Shown here piece after piece: positions 10,355 to 17,619 of a DNA stretch of 64,000 nt (its first letter is position 1; each line of letters starts with the position of its first letter). The stretch is from positions 1-64,000 of the forward strand of contig JAILJP010000030.1 in the NCBI GenBank assembly GCA_024694625.1, given 5' to 3'. This DNA is from Lachnospiraceae bacterium. GTDB taxonomy: Bacteria; Bacillota; Clostridia; Lachnospirales; Lachnospiraceae. The position numbers were made by a program, and so were the translations under genes. The notes beneath the pieces are model-generated. The model ran no database searches. It saw only the letters and a program-made list of their open reading frames with translations, and had not been told where the DNA came from.

Positions 10355-10723
10355 ATGAAAAAGAATGATATCATTTTAATTTTAATTTTATTATGTATAG
10401 GAGGAGCCGGATTTTTTGTGCTGAATCTCACAAAAGATTCCGGCTCTATTGTTAATGTAAGTATTGATGGAAAGTTAACCGATACCTATGATCTGTCCGT
10501 GGACGCTACCTACGAAATTACAGGTTATGACGGTGGCAAAAACACCCTTGTTATTAAGGACCATGAAGCTTATATGACGGAAGCGGACTGCCCGGATCAG
10601 GTTTGCGTGAAAACCGGAAAGATTCATAGAGTGGGGGAAAGTATTGTATGCCTACCCCATAGAGTGGTAGTGGAAATATCAAAGGAAGGAGAAGAGGCTG
10701 AAGTCGATACGGTCAGCCAATAG
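10355..10723 (+). CDS. NusG domain II-containing membrane-anchored protein
   Basis: A 122-residue protein with one N-terminal membrane segment (about 5-25) and an extracytoplasmic domain of the 'NusG domain II' type, including the characteristic CPDQVCVKTG and IVCLPHRVVVEI stretches. The frame is open from 10271 inside ilvA, but the ATG at 10355, just after the ilvA stop, gives the expected protein. It lies 2 bp before a Gx-transporter gene, a pairing common in Firmicutes. Its function is unknown; it has nothing to do with transcription factor NusG beyond the fold name. Confidence 0.8.
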   Translation: MKKNDIILILILLCIGGAGFFVLNLTKDSGSIVNVSIDGKLTDTYDLSVDATYEITGYDGGKNTLVIKDHEAYMTEADCPDQVCVKTGKIHRVGESIVCLPHRVVVEISKEGEEAEVDTVSQ

Positions 10724-10725
10724 TT

Positions 10726-11220
10726 ATGAAGTCAAAAAAGATAGCCTATTACGGGCTTTGCATCGCCCTTGCCTTTGTGCTTAGCTATGTGGAAAGCTTA
10801 TTTCCTACTTTTATAGCGGTTCCCGGAGTAAAGCTTGGTCTTACCAATTTGGTGGTTTTGATCGCTTTGGTGAAAATCGGGAAAAAAGATGCATTTTTTA
10901 TAAATATGATACGTATTTTATTGGTGGGGTTTACATTTGGAACGGCCTTTTCTTTGCTTTACAGCTTTGCCGGCGGAATCTTAAGCTTCCTTGTAATGAT
11001 GCTGTTTTATGGGAAAAATCAGTTTTCTGTAATTGGGGTTTCCGTGGCCGGTGGAGTGGCACACAATGTGGGACAGATTTTAGTGGCTATGATGGTATTG
11101 GAAAGTAAGGCTTTGGTTTACTACCTTCCGGTGTTGATTCTATCCGGAACCCTTGCGGGAGTCGTGGTAGGAATCCTTTGTGGAGAGGTAGTAAAGCGAC
11201 TGCCAAATCATACTTCGTAG
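10726..11220 (+). CDS. Gx transporter family membrane protein
   Basis: A 164-residue hydrophobic protein with about five membrane segments, resembling the COG4769 family once annotated as 'heptaprenyl diphosphate synthase component I' and now usually called Gx transporter. It is probably an integral membrane component of an uptake system, substrate unknown. The KLGLTNLVVLIAL segment near residue 35 is typical. It starts 2 bp after the NusG-II gene. Its stop codon lies one base from the stop of the convergent aroA. Confidence 0.75.
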   Translation: MKSKKIAYYGLCIALAFVLSYVESLFPTFIAVPGVKLGLTNLVVLIALVKIGKKDAFFINMIRILLVGFTFGTAFSLLYSFAGGILSFLVMMLFYGKNQFSVIGVSVAGGVAHNVGQILVAMMVLESKALVYYLPVLILSGTLAGVVVGILCGEVVKRLPNHTS

Positions 11221-11221
11221 A

Positions 11222-12529
11222 TTATAATGTGAGTTTTTCTAATGTTTCGTAAAAACTGGGATAGGAGATGTTTACGCATTCACTTTGTAATAAGGTGGTT
11301 TCACCTTGGGCGCAAAGTCCTGCAATAGCAAATGCCATGGCGATGCGATGATCCAAATGAGTATGAATGGTTGCTCCGTAAAGGGGCTCAGAACCAAATT
11401 CATTGGAATTTCCGTGAATAATCATTCCGTCATCAGTGCCTTCACAAGATACCCCCATAGCTTTTAAGTTTTCAATTACTGTATCAATTCGATTGGTTTC
11501 TTTTACTTTTAATTCCGCAGCATCTTTTATAATGGTATCTCCTTGTGCACAGGCTGCCATAACTGCAATTACCGGAATTTCATCAATCAAAGTGGGAATG
11601 ATATCCCCTTCAATTATGGTTCCCTTTAATTCAGAGGATGTAATATGTAAATCGCAGACTTCTTCGCCGGAAACTATGCGTTTGTTTAATAATTCCAAAG
11701 AAGCACCCATGGCTTGAGCTACAGATATAATGCCGGCTCTGGTGGGATTGGTATTTACGTTTTTAATAAAAAGATCTGCGTTTTTGCAGATGGCTCCTGC
11801 AACGATGAAATAGGCGGCAGAGGAAATGTCTCCGGGAATGTCTATTTTTTGTCCCTGCAGGTTGGGGTTTGGTAAGATGGTTGCCTCACAACCCTTGGAT
11901 GTTACTGTTGCTCCAAAGCCCTTTAGCATAAGCTCTGTATGATTTCTGGATAATACCGGTTCTGTTACAGATGTTTTATCGTCGGCATATAATCCGGCCA
12001 ACAAAACGCAGGATTTTACCTGTGCAGATGCAACCGGAGACTCATAAGAAATCCCGTGAAGTCCATTTGTAGCAGGGGAAATGAAAAGAGGAGCGCAGTC
12101 ATTTCCTTTTTTGGATGAAATGCTGGCGCCCATTTCTTTCAGTGGAGTCATAATGCGTTTCATGGGACGGCTTTGGATAGATTCATCTCCGTTTAGTTCG
12201 CTTTGGAACTTTTGTCCTGCCAAGATACCACTGATGAGTCGGGTGGTGGTTCCACTGTTTCCTACATCTAACACCCGGGTGGGAGCAGTAAGTCCGAAAA
12301 GACCTTTGCCGTGAATAATCACATGGTCATTTTCATGGGAAATATCAATCCCCATAGAGCGAAAACAGTTCATAGTGGAGATACAATCCGCTCCGTTTAA
12401 AAATCCGTTTAATTCCGTGATTCCACTGGAGATGGCACCAAACATCACACCACGGTGGGAAATGGATTTATCTCCGGGAACGGTAAGTTCACCTTTTAGT
12501 TGCTTTGTATTTGTAATCTTTTTTTCCAT
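11222..12529 (-). CDS. aroA: 3-phosphoshikimate 1-carboxyvinyltransferase (EPSP synthase)
   Basis: EPSP synthase joins shikimate 3-phosphate and phosphoenolpyruvate in the sixth step of the shikimate pathway. The 435-residue protein starts MEKKITNTKQLKGELTVPGDKS; the GDKSISHR motif holds the catalytic lysine (Lys21). GNSGTTTRL and the DHRIAMAFAIAGL motif near the C-terminus are further family markers. The gene lies 25 bp downstream of tyrA on the minus strand, so the two aromatic amino-acid genes form an operon running against the rest of the window. Confidence 0.96.
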   Translation of the reverse strand: MEKKITNTKQLKGELTVPGDKSISHRGVMFGAISSGITELNGFLNGADCISTMNCFRSMGIDISHENDHVIIHGKGLFGLTAPTRVLDVGNSGTTTRLISGILAGQKFQSELNGDESIQSRPMKRIMTPLKEMGASISSKKGNDCAPLFISPATNGLHGISYESPVASAQVKSCVLLAGLYADDKTSVTEPVLSRNHTELMLKGFGATVTSKGCEATILPNPNLQGQKIDIPGDISSAAYFIVAGAICKNADLFIKNVNTNPTRAGIISVAQAMGASLELLNKRIVSGEEVCDLHITSSELKGTIIEGDIIPTLIDEIPVIAVMAACAQGDTIIKDAAELKVKETNRIDTVIENLKAMGVSCEGTDDGMIIHGNSNEFGSEPLYGATIHTHLDHRIAMAFAIAGLCAQGETTLLQSECVNISYPSFYETLEKLTL

Positions 12530-12554
12530 AACAGTTCCTTTATATGTCAGTTCT

Positions 12555-13655
12555 TTAGTATGTCTCGTGAATAAAATATCCGTTTTGTTTTAAAATGGTT
12601 TTTGTTTTTTCCAAAGATTCAAAGGATTCTACCTCGATATGTAGAGCTCCTTGAATAAATTCTCGGCTGTTGATGATGCCGATGTTTTTTAAATTGATGT
12701 TTTCTGCTGCCAATAGAGTAGCAACCTTTGCAATCATACCGGTTTCATCCTTTAAGTCACAGTAAAGCTCAAAACATACCGGAAGGACGCCGGTTTTTCT
12801 CATAGGCAAAGAATCACGATAGTCTTTTGCGGATGTAAACAATTCCATTAAAGCAGTTTCATCGCTGGTAGAAATGGCATTTTTGAAACTGTCCAATTGT
12901 TTTGTGTACAAGGAAATCAGTTTCAGGATTTCCTCTTTGTTTTCAACACAAATGTTTTGCCACATAATAGGGGAGGAAGAAGAGATTCTGGTAATGTCCT
13001 TAAATCCTCCGGCAGCGATGGTTTTTAAAATACTGTCTTGGGTTTCGTTTTCCTTTACCAGATTTACCAAAGCGGCACTCATAACATGGGGGAAATGAGA
13101 AATTGCGGCAGTGGCAAAATCATGAGTCTGATATGACATGGTAATGGGAATGGACTTTAATTCTTTCACAAAGTTGGCAAATTCCGAAATCAAATCCATA
13201 TTGGTGTTTTCATCCGAAGTCAAAATATAGTAGGCATTTTCCATTAAAAGTGATGCGGAATGACTGTAGCCGATTTTTTCCGAACCGGTCATGGGATGTC
13301 CTCCTATAAATTGAGAGGATAGGCCAAGGAATTGGATTTCTTTGTGAATATCACCTTTTACGCTTCCTACGTCTGTAAGGATACAGTTTTTTTGTAAAAA
13401 AGGTTTTAGCTTTCTAACATAATCAATATTGATTTTTACAGGGGAGCATAAAAAGATTAGATCAAAAGAACCAAATTCCTCCAAAGGTAAAAAATCATTG
13501 TTTCGAATAACGCCTTCATTGTAGGCATCTATAAGAGTCTCTTTATGAAATGCATGTGCATATATTTTTACGGTGGGATCGTATTCCAAAATTGCTTTTG
13601 CAATGGAACCTCCGATGAGTCCCAATCCGATAAATCCAACAGTTTTTATTTTCAC
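12555..13655 (-). CDS. tyrA: Prephenate dehydrogenase with ACT domain
   Basis: An NAD-dependent prephenate dehydrogenase of tyrosine synthesis. The 366-residue protein has an N-terminal Rossmann motif GLGLIGGS (10-17), the substrate segment GGHPMTGSEKIG, the all-helical dehydrogenase domain and a C-terminal ACT domain (about 295-366), the probable tyrosine feedback site. The frame opens at 13670 with TTG, but that codon overlaps the GGAGG; the GTG at 13655, eight bases downstream of it, is the better start. It is first in a minus-strand operon with aroA. Confidence 0.9.
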   Translation of the reverse strand: MKIKTVGFIGLGLIGGSIAKAILEYDPTVKIYAHAFHKETLIDAYNEGVIRNNDFLPLEEFGSFDLIFLCSPVKINIDYVRKLKPFLQKNCILTDVGSVKGDIHKEIQFLGLSSQFIGGHPMTGSEKIGYSHSASLLMENAYYILTSDENTNMDLISEFANFVKELKSIPITMSYQTHDFATAAISHFPHVMSAALVNLVKENETQDSILKTIAAGGFKDITRISSSSPIMWQNICVENKEEILKLISLYTKQLDSFKNAISTSDETALMELFTSAKDYRDSLPMRKTGVLPVCFELYCDLKDETGMIAKVATLLAAENINLKNIGIINSREFIQGALHIEVESFESLEKTKTILKQNGYFIHETY

Positions 13656-13758
13656 GGTTATTTCCTCCAAATCCTTTCCTATTTTATCGTATTTATAAGG
13701 ATTTTTAAAGGTTTAGCGCTTTACAGTAATAAAATTAGAAAAAAAAGAATATTTCACG

Positions 13759-13787
13759 TTGTTTTCTGAAAGTAAGTTGTGTAAAAT
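13759..13787 (+). promoter_or_regulatory. Promoter of the EF-G-like / Cas10-like gene pair
   Basis: TTGTTT (13759-13764), a 17-bp spacer and TAAAAT (13782-13787). It lies in the 214-bp divergent region between tyrA and the EF-G-like gene and predicts a leader of about 75 nt. Confidence 0.6.
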
Positions 13788-13869
13788 TGAATTAACAGAT
13801 TAAACATACGATCGAGGCATGAATTGCGTAAAACTTTTTGCTGGAATCGTAGGAAATGGGGGACCGGAA

Positions 13870-15957
13870 ATGAAGGTATTTACAACAGACAAAATTCGTA
13901 ACATTGTGTTATTGGGACATTCCGGAGCAGGTAAGACTTCTTTGGTTGAGTCTATGGCTTTTTTATCCGGAATGACGAATCGAATCGGAAAAGTGGATGA
14001 CGGGAATACAATCAGTGATTTCGATGCACAGGAAATCAAACGGAAGCTTTCCATTCAAACTTCCCTTATTCCTATTTTGTGGGAGGATTGCAAGTTAAAT
14101 ATTTTGGATACACCTGGTTCTATTGACTTTGTGGGAGAGGTGGAAGAGGCCTTGACTGCTGCCGATGCTGCGGTGATTGTGGTCTCTGGTAAAGACGGAA
14201 TAGGAGTTGGTACCAGACTTGCTTGGGAAAAATGTGAGAAATATCATTTGCCTCGTATGTTTTATGTAACGGGTATGGATATGGATGACGTTTCCTATAA
14301 GCAGGTCATTTTAGATTTACAGGAACTTTATGGAAAACGCATTGCTCCTTTTCATTTACCTATTCGTGAAGGAGGAGAATTTGTTGGATATGTAAACGTT
14401 ATCCAGCAAAGAGCGAAGCGCTGGAAAGAAGACGGAACGGTAGAAAAGATGGACGTTCCTGATTATTCCATGGAATACTTGGAAACCTATCGAGAAGCCT
14501 TGATGGAATCAGTGGCAGAAACATCAGAAGAATTAATGGATCGCTACTTTAACGGAGAAGAATTTTCCGATGATGAAATCCGTCAGGCGTTAAGAGTAAA
14601 TGTAGCAGAAGGAAGCATTGTACCGGTATTGATGGGTTCCAACATTCTTAATCGTGGTATGTATACCTTGATGGTAGATATGGTGAAATATCTGCCTGGA
14701 CCGGATAAGCGGGAGTGTGCAGGTATTAATGCAAAATCCAATGATGTGTTTGAAGCCAATTACGATTTTGCAAAGACCAAATCTGCCTATGTATTTAAAA
14801 CCATTGTGGATCCTTTTGTAGGAAAGTATTCCTTGATTAAAGTAAACTCCGGTGTACTTAAAACTGATGACGTTTTATTTAATCATCACAAAGATACAGA
14901 AGAAAAAATCGGGAAGCTCTATGTGTTGACCGGTTCCAAAGCTGAGGAAGTAAAGGAACTTCATGCTGGTGATATTGGGGCATTAAGCAAGCTTTCCAAG
15001 GTGGCTACTACGGATTCTCTTTCCACAAAATCCAATCCGATTTTATACATTCGAACCGGAATCCCTACACCTTATACCTGTATGAGATACAAACCGGTGA
15101 ACAAAGGGGATGAAGAAAAGGCCGCTTCTGGATTGAGCAAACTGGCTCAGGAAGATTTAACCATAAAGATTAAAAATGACGGTGAGAATCATCAGACTTT
15201 GATTTATGGTATTTCCGAACAGCATTTGGAAGTAGTGGCAGATAAATTAAAAGAAAAATACAAAGTGGAGATTACACTTTCCAGACCAAAGGTTGCTTAT
15301 AAGGAAACCATTCGTGGTAAAAGCGATGTGGAATTTAAATACAAAAAGCAATCTGGTGGACATGGTCAGTACGGTCACGTAAAGATGACCTTTGAACCTT
15401 TAGGGGACAATGAGAAAGCCTTTGAATTTTCACAAACCGTTGTAGGAGGAAGCGTACCGAAAAACTATTTCCCTGCAGTGGAAAAAGGACTGGAGGAAGG
15501 TTGCAAAAAAGGACCTTTGGCGGCTTATCCTGTTGTAGGTATCAAAGCCAATTTGTACGATGGAAGTTATCACGCTGTGGATTCTTCCGAAATGGCATTT
15601 AAAACAGCGGCAATTCAATGCCTGAAAAAAGGTATCCTAGAAGCGAAACCCGTATTATTGGAGCCTGTTTCCCAATTGAAAGTGGTTATTCCTGATGACA
15701 AGACCGGTGATGTTATGGGAGATTTAAACAAGCGTCATGGAAAGGTGATAGGCATGAATCCCGTGGAAGGAAAGAAGACGGAAATTGTTGCGGAGATTCC
15801 CGATGCGGAATTGTTCGGATATGGAACCGCCCTTCGTTCCCTTACCGCAGGCGAAGGCGTTTTCTCATACGAGTTTTTGAATTATCAGCAAGCCCCCAGC
15901 GATATTCAGGAAAAAGAAATTGAACATCGAAAGAGTAAGCTTGAAGAGGAAGAATAA
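13870..15957 (+). CDS. Elongation factor G-like GTPase (EF-G paralogue)
   Basis: A 695-residue translational GTPase with the EF-G domain order, but not the canonical translocase. G1 GHSGAGKT (16-23) is intact. In G3 the usual DTPGH reads DTPGS (80-84), so the catalytic His is replaced by Ser. G4, normally NKxD, reads TGMD (134-137). The switch I region reads KRKLSIQTS instead of ERGITI. Domain IV still has the GGHGQYGHVKM stretch typical of EF-G. The ATG at 13870 has GGGGGA eight bases upstream; an ATG at 13819 is open but its GAGG is too close. The next gene, encoding a Cas10-like protein, is only 26 bp away. Probably a ribosome-associated paralogue of unknown role. Confidence 0.85.
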   Translation: MKVFTTDKIRNIVLLGHSGAGKTSLVESMAFLSGMTNRIGKVDDGNTISDFDAQEIKRKLSIQTSLIPILWEDCKLNILDTPGSIDFVGEVEEALTAADAAVIVVSGKDGIGVGTRLAWEKCEKYHLPRMFYVTGMDMDDVSYKQVILDLQELYGKRIAPFHLPIREGGEFVGYVNVIQQRAKRWKEDGTVEKMDVPDYSMEYLETYREALMESVAETSEELMDRYFNGEEFSDDEIRQALRVNVAEGSIVPVLMGSNILNRGMYTLMVDMVKYLPGPDKRECAGINAKSNDVFEANYDFAKTKSAYVFKTIVDPFVGKYSLIKVNSGVLKTDDVLFNHHKDTEEKIGKLYVLTGSKAEEVKELHAGDIGALSKLSKVATTDSLSTKSNPILYIRTGIPTPYTCMRYKPVNKGDEEKAASGLSKLAQEDLTIKIKNDGENHQTLIYGISEQHLEVVADKLKEKYKVEITLSRPKVAYKETIRGKSDVEFKYKKQSGGHGQYGHVKMTFEPLGDNEKAFEFSQTVVGGSVPKNYFPAVEKGLEEGCKKGPLAAYPVVGIKANLYDGSYHAVDSSEMAFKTAAIQCLKKGILEAKPVLLEPVSQLKVVIPDDKTGDVMGDLNKRHGKVIGMNPVEGKKTEIVAEIPDAELFGYGTALRSLTAGEGVFSYEFLNYQQAPSDIQEKEIEHRKSKLEEEE

Positions 15958-15983
15958 ATCTTTGGAAAGGCAAGCGAAGTAAC

Positions 15984-17552
15984 ATGAAAAAATACGTAGG
16001 CATAACCATAGGACCAATTGCAAATGCACTTCAGTATGCAAAAGACCCACAGTCTTTATGGTTTGCCTGCGCTATTTTTTCGGAAATATCAAGAGAAATC
16101 TGTGAGCTGATTACCGCTCCTAATTCCACCTTTGACGAAGTGGTAATCTATACTCCTTATTATTTCCACGGAATGAAAATTGACGATGGTGTTGCGAAGA
16201 CCCATGACCGTATTGTTTTTTCAGCAAATCATGTGGATACATCTGTTTTGGACCGGATTATCCGTCTGGTAAAAGCGGACGTATGTGATTTGTTCCCTGT
16301 GGAATATCAGTCCAATGAATATCGGGATTTTCTTAACCGATATTTTCAAATCAACTATATCTGTTTGGATGAAAACGAAAATCTCAACCAAAACTGTATG
16401 ATGTCTATTTATCCTTATTTGCGGGATATGGAACAGCTGCAAACAGAAGAAAAAGAAACCTTTTTAAATCCGTTTTATGATCTGTTTCAGTTGGGGGATA
16501 ACGAAAGAAGTTTTCGAATTATGACTTCTCCCATGGCCCATCTCATTAAAAAAGGCTCTGCCCAATTCTTTAATATTCGGGGAGAGTTTAAAAGTGTGTT
16601 TGAAATTGCAAATCCATCAAAACCGGAAGGAAGAAAAACGGTTCCATTTTATTGTTTGGTTCGAGCCAACGGGGATAATATCGACAATTTGTTGCGGGGA
16701 TTCTCCGAAAACAAAAAGTTGATTTCCTTTTCCATAGCCTGTTTGCAACATTCCATTACAGCATCGGAATTGATTCGTCTCTTTGGAGGTATGACGGTGT
16801 ATGCCGGAGGAGATGAAATTTTCTTCTTTGCCCCTTTGGTAGGAAATGATGGCTCTACGGTTTTTGAACTTTGTCAAAGAATTCAGCAAAAGTTTTATAC
16901 CTTTATGAAAAACCATCTTCCATGGTCAAATATTCCCACCTTATCCTTTGGGATTTCTATTCAGAGAAACAGTCACCAGGTATATGACGCCTTTGTGGAA
17001 ACTGGAAAGCTTTTAAATGTGGCAAAGCAAATCAGTGACAAAAACAATACCGCCATTCGTTTGACAAACAAAAACCGAAAGGAATGCATCGTTATAAACA
17101 ACGATGATATTGATGTGTTACTGGATTTGTTTGAAGCAGGACTGGATATTTGTGATGGCATGGTTACCATTGAAAGAAAGCGGTTACAGTTGTTGGAATC
17201 CATTGCTGTAATTGATGAATTTGAAAGCATTATTTTATCTGTGGGAGAAATGGCTAGAAGCGGAAATCTTCGTCCGGAAGAATATCTCCGTTCCTTGTCA
17301 TCAATTTTTAAAGGTGGCCCCATGGAAAGAAATCCGGAGTATCTGAAAATTATTTTGACGTTGTATTACAAGAAACTGGTGCGCAAACCAAAACAGATTT
17401 GGGTTCCGGAATTTGATGATGAAAACGGAAGGTATAAAAAAGCCAACCATTATGATGATGAGGACAGCAGTGTGAAGGTCTTTAAAGAAATCCTGAATAT
17501 GAAGGAAGATTTGTTGGAATTACAGGAGGAGAAAGCAAGTAGATTTTCTTGA
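15984..17552 (+). CDS. Orphan Cas10/Cmr2-like palm-domain protein
   Basis: This 522-residue soluble protein resembles Cas10/Cmr2, the large subunit of type III CRISPR complexes. The N-terminus has the Cmr2-type ITIGPIANAL strand/helix followed by DPQSLWFACAIFSEI, comparable with the 'tiGPVQ...ktrDLWagS..lS' pattern of Cmr2. A palm-like domain (about 220-375) has a GDN motif (230-232) in its first strand and GGDE (275-278) where Cas10 has GGDD, then LSFGISI and a helix like the Cas10 segment after the palm. A helical C-terminal part (about 380-522) follows. No N-terminal HD nuclease domain and no zinc-finger cysteine cluster are seen. No CRISPR array or other cas gene is present. It follows the EF-G-like gene by 26 bp; leuS has its own promoter at its 3' end. 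GGDE also resembles GGDEF enzymes, but the GDN strand and N-terminus favour Cas10. Activity is not known. Confidence 0.7.
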   Translation: MKKYVGITIGPIANALQYAKDPQSLWFACAIFSEISREICELITAPNSTFDEVVIYTPYYFHGMKIDDGVAKTHDRIVFSANHVDTSVLDRIIRLVKADVCDLFPVEYQSNEYRDFLNRYFQINYICLDENENLNQNCMMSIYPYLRDMEQLQTEEKETFLNPFYDLFQLGDNERSFRIMTSPMAHLIKKGSAQFFNIRGEFKSVFEIANPSKPEGRKTVPFYCLVRANGDNIDNLLRGFSENKKLISFSIACLQHSITASELIRLFGGMTVYAGGDEIFFFAPLVGNDGSTVFELCQRIQQKFYTFMKNHLPWSNIPTLSFGISIQRNSHQVYDAFVETGKLLNVAKQISDKNNTAIRLTNKNRKECIVINNDDIDVLLDLFEAGLDICDGMVTIERKRLQLLESIAVIDEFESIILSVGEMARSGNLRPEEYLRSLSSIFKGGPMERNPEYLKIILTLYYKKLVRKPKQIWVPEFDDENGRYKKANHYDDEDSSVKVFKEILNMKEDLLELQEEKASRFS

Positions 17553-17576
17553 CAAATAAGCCCCTTATGATAAAAT
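17549..17576 (+). promoter_or_regulatory. Promoter of leuS
   Basis: Perfect TTGACA (17549-17554) overlapping the stop codon of the Cas10-like gene, a 16-bp spacer and TAAAAT (17571-17576). It gives leuS a start independent of the upstream pair. The leader is too short for a T-box. Confidence 0.7.
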
Positions 17577-17619
17577 TTTTAAGATTTAGATTTTATTATT
17601 AGGAGGATTGGAAATAAAG

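Noticed and set aside
13780-13798. A second Rex site near the EF-G-like promoter (a TTAACAG half)
   Set aside because: Only one half-site matches; the left half at the required spacing does not.
13819-13869. An upstream ATG for the EF-G-like protein
   Set aside because: The GAGG before it is only one base from the ATG, and the added residues do not look like an EF-G N-terminus.
16640-17000. A standard GGDEF diguanylate cyclase reading of the GGDE motif
   Set aside because: The first-strand motif is GDN, not the D-x-D/FK-x-N-D pattern of GGDEF domains, and the N-terminal 40 residues match Cmr2. It stays a weaker alternative.
17553-17619. A T-box riboswitch before leuS
   Set aside because: Only 43 bp separate the -10 box from the start codon, too short for a T-box leader.
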